NCBI GenBank assembly: GCA_034620365.1
Contig: JAQGEQ010000263.1
Location: forward strand, 1,692,571 to 1,756,570
DNA from: Pegea sp. RAD2-039
Taxonomy: Eukaryota; Chordata; Thaliacea; Salpida; Salpidae
DNA: 64,000 bases
Direction: 5' to 3'
Part shown: positions 1 to 12,101 of the stretch, one piece after another
How the letters are laid out: each line of letters opens with the position of its first letter
Position numbering within the stretch: position 1 is the first letter of the stretch
Translations under genes and position numbers: made by a program
Notes under the pieces: generated by a model
Databases searched by the model: none
Told to the model about the DNA's origin: nothing
Seen by the model: the letters and a program-made list of their open reading frames with translations, nothing else

Positions 1-844
1 TGAACATATGTTCACTGATCACATAGTAAGTATCTATCGAATCTATAAGAATCTTATAACATCAAGTTTAATTGAAAAGTTATTGTTGATTGAAAAAGTT
101 TAGAAATAAGCAATTAAACTCATAAAACTTTTCTCTAAAATAACTTTAGTCTTATGTTTCTAGGTTTCAAATTCTTAGTAAGATACTATTTCAATAACCG
201 TAAATGATTAACTGGTAACATATTTATTTCAAATAAAAATAAACTTACTCCAACCTTGCAACAAAAATTGTCTAAGAAGCTCAATAAGTTGTATAGATAA
301 TATTATGTAATTACTAATAAATAAACTTTAAGAGAAACCAGACTAAAGTGTTCAACTTTTACTAATAATAATTTTCTTCAATTTTTATTTTAAAAATATC
401 AATTATATAACAAGAGAGCAATAAAAGCTAGAAACTACTTGTTGAATATTTAACCTTTGTTGGTGTTGTCAGAACAGAAATAACTTTTGTGGAAGCTAAC
501 CACATACTAAAGTAAAATTAGCCAGGTTTCTTAATCAACATTTCTACCTTTCAATTAAAGCTTTTACAAAATTTAAATAAATAGTATAAGTCTTTCAATA
601 TCTCTTTTGACTGATAAATCTTAAGAAATTTTATTGAATCATAATTTTGTTGCATTTTGTTCTTATTTTTTAACAGAAGAGTATCATAAACACAAAGCCT
701 ACTGCTAGCTTTACTAACTATCACTGCGAAGTAAACGAGACAAATACAAAAAAAGAAAATTCTTCATCAAAAGAAGGTTTGCGGTTTGAAATTTTACTAA
801 AAAGTTTCATTAAGTTTTCTTCGAAAAACAATCTGTACTATTAA
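1..844 (+). CDS. 3' end of an unrecognised gene entering from the left (last two exons)
   Basis: Two exons can be joined. The first ends at 25, before a strong GTAAGT donor, and reads EHMFTDHI. The second runs 677-844 after a strong acceptor (a T-rich tract ending in AACAG) and continues in phase 0 with KSIINTKPTASF, ending at a TAA. The other two frames of this exon stop early, and an AATAAA signal lies at 855-860, 11 bases after the stop. The visible part is 63 residues, rich in Ser, Asn and Lys, with a basic C-terminus (KFSSKNNLYY). I see no domain. The start lies outside the window. The join is inferred from splice sites and phase only. An opposite-strand reading frame over 797-1051 overlaps it and is weaker, having no splice context or recognisable content. 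Confidence 0.42.
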
Positions 845-854
845 TCCAAATATA

Positions 855-860
855 AATAAA
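855..860 (+). terminator. Polyadenylation signal of the left-edge gene
   Basis: AATAAA lies 11 bases after the TAA at 842-844. Its closeness to the stop supports 677-844 as a terminal exon. Confidence 0.4.
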
Positions 861-3800
861 AAATGATTTTTACAGAAAATAGCCGAAAAACTTCTTATTA
901 TCACTTTATTTGTCCTAATAATAGATATAAGCGGTTTATGTTGTTTCACTTCAATAGTAGTCACAAGCAACGTATTTTTCAAGTGAATCTTTCTTTCTCC
1001 TGAAACCAAAAGACGCCTCCAGGCGAGAAAGTGGCTAAGGAGAAAACTCACTTTTGTGTTTAGTTTAATTTTGATATTTTCTCATTTAATTATTATTAAA
1101 TTTTATGTTTTATCCTAAGTGATTTTATTTAGTGAAACCATGTTTATAATAAAGCTCTATATCTACACTAGGAAAGCAGAAAACATCCTTTAAGAGAATA
1201 TTGAAAAATACAAACAGCTTATAAACTTTTTAATGTTTTCACACTTTATGTAAACTTTATAATTTGTTTACATTCTTTTTTTTTAATAGTTTTTTAAGGA
1301 ACAACTTTTGATTGGTAAAAAGGTAAAAAAATGCTATTTACTTTAAAAGAACATTATTTATTTATTTATTTATCTATATATTTCAAACATTTTTTAAACT
1401 AGAAGAAAATTGTTTAATTTTGAAACTCAAGTATTAACAATATTACAAATTTCTAAGACTTGCATAACATTTTATTTCAAGCTAATATTTTACAATCTTT
1501 CTGATATCTTGGCCTTTTATGGTACACAAGATTTTGGTTTTATACAAAAATAGTTGTTTTTAAATAGATAAATATTTAAAAATAAATCAAGTGTCGATGA
1601 GTCTTTTAGCATGTAAGTAAAAAAATTGACTGACTAATAAAAAGCTATTACTACTAATGACTCATTTTCATACCTGGCAAAGTCTAAAACTTAAATATCT
1701 GATTATTTTCAACTTTGATAAGCTCTTTTAAAGCTTTGAGGACGACAAGCTTAGAAGTTATTCATGGTTCACTTGGCTTTCTGACCTGGTCTACTTTTAT
1801 CGTTAAAATAATCTGAAAATTTAATAGTGATGAAGATAAAAATTTCTGTAAAAATATTGTGACTGCTAAAGTACTAAAAAGACGTATCTTTTAAAAAATG
1901 ATTACTCAAATAAACCTCAATTTTATCTTTACAAAAATTTAAATCTGTTTTTACAGTTTAACCTTTATGATAAAAAAGTCTTATTAAAATAAAAACATTT
2001 TTCAATCTAAAACCACAGCAATTGCAAAATACAACTTCTAAGTATCAGATTGCAAATTGATTTTGGTTTCACATTATTACTCTTAGGTCATATGAAATTC
2101 GCCTAGAAAACTTTAACTTTTTATAGTAGCTTAAAAATATTTGGTTTTACAAAAAACCTATTTTTCATAGCAAAAACACATAAATTTGTGCTTAATTTTG
2201 TCAATTGTTCTAGTAAAAGTTAAATAAATAATAGTATCTACTATGATAACCCAAAGAAAAGTTAAAAGTTGAATACTATCTAGCAATAAGCTTCTAAAAA
2301 TCTTCTACTAAAAGTAATTTTAATAGTTGTTGACTCAGTTTTAAAGGATTTTATAATTGACCATCTACTTACTTTGAATAAATTAAATTTAAATTAACTT
2401 TAAATAAATTATACAAAACATGAGTTCAAATTGGTAAAAATTGTAATTTAAATTAATCAGGAAAATGTAATTCTGTATATAAAAAAACTTTTAATGAAAA
2501 AAAGTTTTGAAATAACATCAACTTACTAGTGTGTGTCAACTTAAGTTAATTAGATACTTGGAATCTGATATAAATATTAAAAGTACATTCTTTAAAAAAA
2601 GTTTCTAAAACTTTTCGATAGCAATAATATTAAAGTTAAATAACAAAATCAAAGGTTTACACTGACTGTTTTATAAATAAATAAATTCTTTTATAGTCAA
2701 TGGTGATATTTAAAAAGTAATTTACTAGATCTTTTAAAAATATCTAAAAAATAAACTAAACATGAAGTCATTGTTAGTATTTTAAATGTTTTCTTTAATT
2801 CTTTTGGTTATACGCTTTTAAATATGGTTATTACAGTTGATTATTGATCCAAACGCGTATAATATTGTATTTAAGCAAAAATTAATATCCTTACAACTGA
2901 TATAAAATGTATAATAGCTTTTTTACCTAATTCCTAAATAAATTTCTCAAGTATATGAATTTATCATAGTACAATTTATACAGTATATAGATCTGTAAAT
3001 AAAAAATTATTGTAATCTGAAAGAAAACTTTCTTTAAAGATATATATTATTCTAGATATCAGTGATAAAACTTATAGCAGTATTAAATTTAGTATAAATT
3101 TAGTATTAAATTTAGTACATTTACATCAATTGTCATAAATAATTTACTGGAAAACTCTTACCACTAATCAATTTGCATATCTTTTTCATTGACTAAATAT
3201 TTAAGTATATTTTTGATAATATCTTTAAGTTGGATCAGTTGTTGATTCTTAAAAAAACGATATCTATTATATAATCCTTACATGAAAACATATTTTCGGT
3301 TGATATTTAATCTTGTTTTACGGTTTTGTTATTAAAATAAATATTTTAAAGTAAAAATGTTAGTTTTGATCAATTAATAATTATAAACAGTTTAAATTAA
3401 ATATATTTTTGCTATTAAACCTTTTATTTCTTTATACTTATTTTCCGTTATAATTTAGGGTTAAGTAGGTTCATTAAAATTTATGAAAAAATTAATAAAC
3501 AAAATAATATCCTTTATTATTTAGACAATAGCTGAATAATTGTAAATCATTGTTTATTTTTGTTTATCATTTTTGATATTTTGTCGGCTTATTTATTTTC
3601 CAGACTAAATTTATTTGTTTATTATTTTATGATTAAAATAAACTGAAAATCAAATACTTAAAATGGATAATTTGACATTGAAGCGAACTAACAACAGCTT
3701 AAAATTTAATTTATTTTCTTATAAACTTTATTTGAAGAGATTTATTAATACTAGAAAAGATTCTTTAAATAATTTATTCAAAATTAGATTATGAAAATAA

Positions 3801-4124
3801 GATCTATGAGTAAAATTTTTGAATTGAAGTTAATAATTACGAGCTATTATAATAAAGATATATCAGTTTTTAACGTTTATTTTTTTATCAACTTTTTAAT
3901 TTTGACCATTGTTGACAATTTAAACAATAGTTTAATTGTGGAATTAATAAAATGCAAATTTTTTGTGAAACTGATTTAAATATATTTTCTGTCATAAACA
4001 AGTAATTATTTTTTCTAATAATTTGTATTTATTCTAAACTAACTACTTTAATTTTTTTTAAACATTATTCATTGGTATAAAAATATATTTTAGTTTTATG
4101 TGATTAATTTTTTTTATTCTTTAG
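861..4124. other. AT-rich intergenic region
   Basis: I see no supported gene. The stretch is mostly A/T with short homopolymers, a small ATTT microsatellite near 1351-1372 and three close copies of an AAATTTAGTAT-like unit near 3083-3118. The T-rich tract at 4108-4124 ending in TTTAG is the acceptor of the glutamate receptor gene's first visible exon. Confidence 0.5.
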
Positions 4125-4157
4125 AAAAAAAACAGCATTTTATTGATTGATTTTTTG

Positions 4158-7100
4158 ATGGCTATTATTAGGAATGCTGTACAAATATCAATATATTGGC
4201 TGACATTTCATGTTTTGATTGACTTTGCTCTAGTAGCTGAGAAAACTCAGCAAGTTCAAGTTGTATTGCTTACAAATTTTTCTGAAATGGAGAAAAAAGA
4301 TTTCTATGCGAAATTTAATTTGTTTCTTGACAATATATCATTGAATTTTTCACTTCATTTCAAGTAAGTATTTCAAAAAATGAAAACTGTTTTATTTTCA
4401 ATTTATAAAAGTAAACATTTTTCAGTTAATCAACTTTAATAAATTTTAGAGTAAAAAATATTCTAAATTTTTGTAATAATTTAAGTTATACTTTAACTTT
4501 AGAAATTATACTCAACATTCATTATTTGAACCTCAATTTTTGAAACGTTTAAATGCTTATTTAGTTGAAAAAAGAGTTGATATAATAATTACTAAAATGG
4601 ATGGAAAACTACTTCAACAGGTAAGCCTAATATTTTTTTTAATTTCTGAAGTACTAGAATTATAATAAAAAAAACTATAAATATTGATTATTAGATGATG
4701 TAAAGCCTTTTCTGAATTAAACCTTTTGGTTTTTTAGTGTTTTCATCACTTTAATATTTAAAAAAAGATAATTATAGCTTGAGTTTATTGATTATTATAG
4801 GTATTAAGCTTAAATAATCATTTTAAATTAAAAAAATATTTTAAATCTATTAAAATTAAGCTCAATTTACAAAAAAAAATATTAGTAAAATAATATCTAA
4901 CATAATCTTTACTTGAAACTTCTAATTATATAAAAAAATAGTTAGTAAATTGTTTAATTGAAATTACATGAGATGACATCATTCTAAAAACATTAAAACA
5001 AATTAGCTAATTTAATCATCTCACTTAAAAACAAACTTTATCATTACCTAGTTTTTTCAAAATATTTCCAAATTGATAAATTTATATCTTAATTTCATAG
5101 TATTATAAATTTGTTGTTTAAACTTTTCTAAATACCAAGGCGACTAATTGTAATGAAATCTAAGTAAATCTGTAGATCTATCCTCTATCTATAATCAATA
5201 ATATCTTGCTGGTATCTTCTTGTTCTTCATCACTAATTTTAGAAGTTGATGTATTACCAAATCTGATTTGCTTGCAACCTTCAATATTTGATCAAATTCA
5301 GGTAGTTAAGAACATAGGTTGGTAGATTTAATGTTTATAGACCTTACTAGTTGTTGATATAGTAATATATCCTTTTAATTTATCTTTGGTGGTCTAAATT
5401 TATTTTTATTTATTTAATGCAGTTACAAATGATGTTTATGTCAGGTAGAGAATTAATTTTAATTACAATGATTAAAACATCAAAGACATTTTTTCCAGAT
5501 TTCCTTCTTAATTACCAACTCTCTTAAATACAAACAACTAAGTATTTTCACAACAAGCAGTTTGGATAATAGAGACTTACAAGATGTAATTGATGTCGTG
5601 TCGAATCGACTTAACTTTCAAATTAACATCAATAAAAATCAGTGCAATGTAAGATTATCAAGTTTGTTGTTTAAACTTTCTGTTTGATAACTTTTTTAAT
5701 AAGTTTTTATCTTTGAAACAAATTATGTGAAGATTTGATAAAATGGTTTCTCAACATTTTTAGCTTCAACGTTTACTGAATATTTTTGAGTTGTCATTTC
5801 AAAATTGTTTATGATCATATCTAAATTCGTAAATTTTGATTTTAGAGCTACTAACTATTTAATAAAATGAACAAGATTACATTTCCTTGATTAAAACAAT
5901 TAAACTAGAAATATTATTGTTTAATATTTGAGGTTTAATATATTTAAGAAAACTTATTATCTATGTTATTAGCATCTGTACATGATATTATCTGTTGCAA
6001 TTTTAGTCTGCTATCTCTAGATTGTTTAAATGATTTTTCTAAGTTTATCTGAAGAAATATGATTTATTTTTAACATTATTTTTTATGACGTCCATAAAAC
6101 CAGATCTACAAACTCCTCTGTAGCTTTAAATCATTTTGTTGTTTTGTAGCTTAATTGCAACTCAAGTGATATATTAAGCAAATTACAACAGCTCAAAAAC
6201 CTTTCTCCTCATGTTGTACTTCTTACTAAGGATTGCTGTTTGTTAGAAACACTCGTCCAAGCTCATGTTCTTAATATGAAATCATCTAGTGGTTGGTTGT
6301 TTATCACTGCAGAACATATAAACTTAGATTCATATAATCAAACAGAATGTAGTAAGTTCCTAAAGTTCTTTTTAATTAGACTTGAATAAAGAAATATTGA
6401 AATGATCATTTTAATGATATCTTTTTTACAGTGTTTTATAAATGAAAACTGTTCTACATTTTACATAAAACTTTAAATTTGTTCAGGTGTGTTAGTTATA
6501 AAGAAATTGCTTGGGAATATAAGTTCATTGGAAATAATAAACGAATTTTATCTAAACAAATCAGATTTATATGAAAGCACAGATAGAGTGAATCAAATGA
6601 TGTTATCTTTTCTTTTGATAGCTAAACATGTCAACCAGATATTAACAAATAAAGCAAGTTTAATTTCTTAACTTTTATAAGTTTTAAATTATTTAGTAAA
6701 GATATTTTTAGAATATTTGGATTCTGTTAGTTGCTTAATTACAATTTATTGTAAATAGTAGTTAATCATAAAAAGGTTAATAGATTTTAAACACAATTCA
6801 CTCTTTCAACAAATCTTTATTTTTTATCATACTTTCTTTATACAGTTTAGATAATTTTGTTATATTTTAATCGGTACATCTAATTACTAGAGATCTGACT
6901 TGTTAATCAATCATCTTCAAGATACTACCCAACAAACCAATGATGAATTCAATTTGATTTTATTATCACCACAAAATCGAACAATTGTTGGTAAAATTAT
7001 CAATAACACCATCATACAACTCAACAAAAAACCTTTTTCAATTAAACCTGTATCTCATAACAAGTCAGATTTATTTCTAAGAATCGTTACAATTATAGAA

Positions 7101-8660
7101 AAACCTTTCATAGACTTTAACGGCTTTAAATTTACTGGTCAGTGCGTAGATCTCCTAGAAGTATTATCAAAAACAGCTCAATTTAGATATGAGATAAAAC
7201 TAGTTAATGATGGCTTCTATGGAGAATTCAATAGTACTGTACGTGAAGGTTGGAATGGTTTAATTGGTTCAGTAATCAACGATAAAGCTGATTTAATTGT
7301 AGCTCCTCTTATAGTTACTCCAGCTCGTTTAAAAGTTATTAAATTTCTTCCTTCGTTTATTGATGTTGGAATTAAATTTATCTATCGACGTGAAAACAAA
7401 TTTCGGCAAAATTACAATCCATTTGCTTTTCTCAGTCCTTTTGCTTTTAGTGTTTATATCTCAATTATTGTAACTGTTGTTTTAATTGCAATTGTCCTTA
7501 ACATTTTATCAAAAATTAGTCCTTATGGGAACCGTGGACACTTTTTTCATGTATCTGAATGGAACAATTGCAAAATGATGTACTTACCAAAGTCGCTAAA
7601 ATATAAACGAAAGCATGCAGAGAGAAGTATGGGTATAAACAATTCGCTTTATTTTGTATGGGCTTCTCTATTTTGGCAATCACCTGATACTGTACCTCGT
7701 TCTGTATCTCAAAGAGTTCTTACAGTTGCCTGGTATCTAGCAGCAGTGATTTTTGTTGCAACATACACTGCTAACCTAGTTTCTATTCTCTCTAATAAAG
7801 AAAATCATATACATCATACTGATATTGATTCTATCAGTCAGTTGATGACTTATACTGGTTTCAAATACGGGACAGTCCCCAATAGCGCTGTATCTTCCTT
7901 ACTACGAACGTCAAAACTTCGATTTGCTCGCAAGTTGTATGAATTGATGGATATGGAATATCCACCAATCTCAAATTCGACCCAAGCTCTCAAACTAGTC
8001 AACAGTGATCATTTTGCATTTTTCTGGGACTCTTTGACCCTAGAACACGCCGAAAGAGTCAGCAATTGTTCCCTAAAATCAGTTGAAGCCCCGTTTGGTC
8101 GTATGGAATATGCATTTGCTGTTAGTATGTCTTCACCTTACTACGATTTGCTGACATCTCATCTACATCAGCTTAACGCAAAAGGATTTATTCGCGCTCT
8201 CCAACACAAGTATCAACTCGGTGTTCAATCTTGCTTAGATACTGATGTAGCTGGTGAACGCGTTCGTCAATTAACTGTTGCTGACTTGGCTGGTGTTTTC
8301 TACGTCATGGCTGGAAGCATGGTGTTAGGTTTCATAGTTTTAGTTGCTGAATGGTTACTTACTGCTTGGAATGATCTTAATCAGACCTCGCAGGTAAATG
8401 TAACTACATTTAATGAAGCTCTGAGAGCTCGATTTAATCGCGTAAGAATGAATGCGGTTGAACATTGGTTACCTGGAGTTGACCGCTTTACTAGAAAGTT
8501 CTCGAATTTACGTTTTACCACTCAGCAAGAAGCTGATGAAATTTTAAAGAATCGTTTGAATCGGAATCATTTCAGGAAACGCTTATCGCTGGAAGTTGAA
8601 GAATCTACAGATAATAAGCGATTAAAAAGCTCTTTGTCACTTCCGAGTCGCCCATATTGA
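4158..8660 (+). CDS. Ionotropic glutamate receptor subunit (NMDA-like features), 870 aa
   Basis: A ligand-gated cation channel of the plasma membrane. Six exons join in phase: 4158-4363, 4503-4620, 5499-5648, 6150-6351, 6487-6653 and 6891-8660. They total 2613 nt. The N-terminus has a hydrophobic signal-like segment, followed by an amino-terminal domain in exons 1-5 that is short for the family. Exon 6 encodes the rest. The S1 ligand lobe includes GQCVDLLEVL, EGWNGLIGSV and ADLIVAPLIVTPARL, with the conserved ligand-binding Arg. M1 starts near PFAFLSPFAF, then come the pore loop, M3 with TYTANLVSIL, the S2 lobe with FAFFWDS, and M4 before a basic tail. The Asp in WDS is typical of NMDA-type subunits, whereas AMPA/kainate subunits have Glu there; M1 ends more like a kainate receptor. 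By hand alignment the Q/R/N site is Trp. Intron 5 uses a GCAAGT donor. The first exon starts at 4125 after a pyrimidine-rich acceptor and stays open to that acceptor, so ATG 4158 is the first in-exon start. An AATAAA lies at 9089-9094. The fold is certain, the subfamily is not. Confidence 0.93.
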
Positions 8661-11433
8661 AAAAAAAGTAAAAATGGAAACAATATTTTTGCTTACAGAT
8701 AGAATTGTATTTTTATGAGGCTGAAATTTGTTATAAGTTTTTAAGAGAGTTTAAAAATCATTCTAAGTATTTGTACAATTCAACAAATCTTAAGATAGTA
8801 AGCTCTTAATTACTAACAAGTCAAAAAACTTCTCTTACAAACCAATCTTACATTAAGTGATGGTGGATACAAAAACTTCATCAGCTATTAGCACGCAAAA
8901 GAGAACATTGATCTAAATAGTAGTTTGCTTGTTCCTTGAAAAATATCATCGGAAATGATAGTGACTTAATTTATGGTGACTAGGAATTACTCATTTTTTT
9001 TGTACTTAAGTGGATAATTTTATCAGTTTTTTTTGGTTTTAATTACATTTAATTTAACTTTTTGTCAAGCTTTCTATAAATTATTCCAATAAAGTATGTC
9101 ATAAATACACCAGAAAAAAAAAGTTATTTACTTTTCTACTAGTAATAAAATTTAATGTTTCTCATCAATATTTATGAGCTAGTAATGTAGGAGTAACAGT
9201 ACAATAAACTCAATTAACTAACGTTTTCATAAAATATTTCTTTTCAAATTAACACTTTTATTAATTTTAACCCCAGATAAAATAATAAAGTAAAAGCTAC
9301 AATTTTTTAAGAGTAAATTCTATAACAGCTTGTTGAGGTTTAAAGCATTTAAATTTATTCTTTTTTATTTAAATTAAAATGTTAATAGTAGTTGTAAAAT
9401 CAATAAGTAAATATCAACTACAAATTTCAAAAAGAAAGTAGATACTGTTAAAATAAGTGAAAGTCAAAATCACCAGGAAGTTGTAGTCCATGTCAACTAA
9501 TTTGTTTCTGTCATACTAATGAAATTCTTTGACTTTTCAGTTGGTCATAACATTTCAGCTTAAGACCAACACTTGAAAAAGGTTGTAATAAAAATCTAAC
9601 AAGTTAAAAATTTAGGTAATGTGTCAGTAAATCATATCGATAATTTGTGATCATGACTTATAATAATTCATATATCACTGATAATTTCACATCTATAATT
9701 AATCTTACAAAATTATTTTAATTCTAATTTTTTTTTAAGTTTAATGATGTTTTGTTGACTAAAAACATAAGTTTAAGAGTTTCTCCTAACAAACAGGCTT
9801 AACAATTTTCTTCCTTATTAAACTGTGATGCATTAATTGTAAAAAATTAGAAAAAATAAATAAATTTATCAGTTCTATTAGAAGTTTTAACTATCCAAGT
9901 AAGAATATTGAACAATGAAGTTTTAAGAACAAAAGTTTGAATTAAATCCCATTTGATTTGTTTAAATCTTAACTTCACATTATTTGAAAATCAATAAATT
10001 TTCAATTTCCAGTAATAATCGTTCAAACAAAAGTAAAAACTTAATCACTACAAGGATTTATCGTTTATGCGGTTTACTTTGTTGGTAGTTTATTTTATGA
10101 CTAAACTTAAATATTATAAGATGTGGTATTTATCCAAGCGTCTCATCGACCCTGCTCTCATCTAGAATAGGAAACGTCTGATAAAAACCTACAATCTGTT
10201 GACCTCAGGACTACTGGACCGTATCACCGAACATCGGGTCTAAATGGGGTAGTTTAGAACATGCTGCTCTCCACTATCATCAAAGCGATATGCGCAGAAG
10301 TATTTCAACACATATCAAAGTAACTATCCGAAAAGTGTTGTGGAGTTAGTAGGTGAAATACGACCCTGGAAACCACAGTCTCGATTTTGTATATAGACGG
10401 TTCAGAAGTAAAAAAATATAGATGCTTCTTAAGTTATTAAGTCTGTAAATTTCAACACAATAATCAGCAGTTTAAATTACCAAATAGACAACTTAAGGAA
10501 GTTTATTTAAGAGAAGAGGTTCTTAGCTTGCTATATCATTAAAATTGGATCTTAAGTATCAAAGTAATTGAAATATGAAGCTTTAATACTTGAAAGTCGT
10601 AAAACTGGTCATGTGCTTTATCTGTATGGATCATTTAAGCAAGAAAGTCATTTGTTTTATCACCAAATATTTCATAAAATAATCAAATCAGAAATTTGTA
10701 AGTCGTAAAGTTTATTAATATTCTTAGAAAAAGCAACAAGCATAAGAATGATAGAAAAAATATTAAAAATTTATGCAAGAAATTAGAAGAAAAATGATTA
10801 AACTTTTACAATACTAACAAAAAGATAATAAAAATTATAAATTGGTCAAATTAACAAATAATTGAATCAACGAAATCATAAAATACAAGCTAGCTGCTAA
10901 CATACATGCAGAAAAAATCTACCAAATAGAAAGAGATTTAGCTAATATTTAAGAAATCAGTTCCGTTCTGATTTAAAAATAAAGTAATAATGAAGAATCC
11001 CAGAATAAATTATACTAATGTCATCTAAATAGATTGATATACAATTTGCGAATACATTTTAAAACATATTTAGCTAATTATAGATTAGATTATGTGGTTA
11101 GTTACAAAGTTGCTAAAATGTTAAACTTTTGAATAATAAAATTACTTTTTAAGAGTATCAGAGCATTAAATAACTTTTAACAGCTTATTAAAACAAATTT
11201 ATGTGATATAGAGCTATTTTGGAAAGATAAGGACTATCTAAGCAATAAGTGGCTTTATCATATGATTCATATCTTTGTTGCTATAAGAAAAACTGATAAA
11301 TATCAGAAAAAACACAGATTGTAGTAAAGTTAATTCCATTTCTAACTCAAAGGAAATAGAAAGTGTAACAATTTTTGTGATCTAGTCTAACATGATAGTA
11401 AATATCTTCACAACATTTGAAGAATAAAGAAAG
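8661..11433. other. Intergenic region with one GC-richer coding-like remnant
   Basis: Mostly AT-rich and empty. The receptor's 3' UTR probably ends near the AATAAA at 9089-9094. A GC-richer stretch at about 10119-10400 reads mostly open in one + frame, for example KRYAQKYFNTYQSNY and VVELVGEIRPWKPQSRF, but has three stops before its end. It may be a decayed mobile element or gene fragment. I could not place it in a family. Confidence 0.35.
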
Positions 11434-12075
11434 TTAATCAGAATCATCAAGATATTCATCATTAGAATTACTAACATTTGTTTGAAGTTTTGGTTTCAAC
11501 AAAGCAAGAGTGGCAGCATCTTTAGCAAGATCAAAAGCAGTTTTTCCTTCTTTATTTTTCATTGATGCTTTAGCTCCACGTTCTAGCAACAACTTCACAA
11601 CCTCAGCATGGTTCTTCCACGCTGCCCCATGTAAGCAAGTATCTCCAAGCCTATTTGTACTATCCAAAAGAATCAAGTGGTTACCTAAAAGAGCTTCAAC
11701 ACACTCAATATGACCTCCATTAGCAGCCCAGTGTAATGGAGTATTTCCGGCTGTATCTTGAGCGTTTATAGCAATTTTATTTTGTAAACATTCATTTAGA
11801 AACAACAAATTTCCTCGTTTTGCAGCTTCATGAAGAGGGAAGTCAATCGAATCTGTGATATCCTCAGCAACATAATTACTTGGAACCAAACCACTTCTAC
11901 CTTTAACAGTAGCTCTCCACCAACCACTTTCTGATTGGTCACTTACATATAGCCTGTCTCCTTCATCAAATGAAAGTTCGTCAGCATGTTGAGAAGCATA
12001 AGAATAAATTGCCTTATAAACTTTAACCATTCCAGGTTTAGGAGAAAGCTTAGGTGGTGTTGGTTTTTTAGACAT
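11434..12075 (-). CDS. OSTF1: Osteoclast-stimulating factor 1 homologue (SH3 + ankyrin repeats), 213 aa
   Basis: A cytoplasmic adaptor. The family binds proline-rich partners through its SH3 domain and is linked to Src-type signalling and cell motility. The order is a proline-rich N-terminus (SKKPTPPKLSPKPG), an SH3 domain at about residues 16-72 (AIYSY, GWWRATVKGRSG, VPSNYV), three to four ankyrin repeats from about residue 76 (PLHEAAKRGN, TPLHWAANGGH, TCLHGAAWKNHAEVVKLLL, KTAFDLAKDAA), and an acidic tail NDEYLDDSD like that of vertebrate OSTF1. Length matches the family (about 214 aa). The ATG at 12075 was chosen because it is the first in frame and gives the family's MSK N-terminus. The gene is intronless within the coding region. 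A splice-acceptor-like tract ends 26 bases upstream, with the exon starting at 12101, so the 5' UTR on that exon is very short. No polyadenylation signal is obvious downstream. Confidence 0.96.
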   Translation of the reverse strand: MSKKPTPPKLSPKPGMVKVYKAIYSYASQHADELSFDEGDRLYVSDQSESGWWRATVKGRSGLVPSNYVAEDITDSIDFPLHEAAKRGNLLFLNECLQNKIAINAQDTAGNTPLHWAANGGHIECVEALLGNHLILLDSTNRLGDTCLHGAAWKNHAEVVKLLLERGAKASMKNKEGKTAFDLAKDAATLALLKPKLQTNVSNSNDEYLDDSD

Positions 12076-12101
12076 GATGAACAATTAATGGCAGAAAAAG
12101 T

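Noticed and set aside
1-14. Perfect palindrome TGAACATATGTTCA
   Set aside because: A single 14-base palindrome next to a predicted donor. It lies in likely coding sequence and has no repeated partner.
797-1051. 84-codon open frame on the minus strand
   Set aside because: It overlaps the better supported plus-strand terminal exon, starts at a non-ATG or weak start and has no splice context or recognisable content.
3791-3979. 62-codon open frame on the plus strand just before the glutamate receptor gene
   Set aside because: Low-complexity Ile/Asn/Phe/Leu composition expected by chance in AT-rich DNA. It cannot be joined in phase to the receptor exons.
11510-11713. 67-codon plus-strand open frame
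   Set aside because: Antisense shadow of the OSTF1 ankyrin region.
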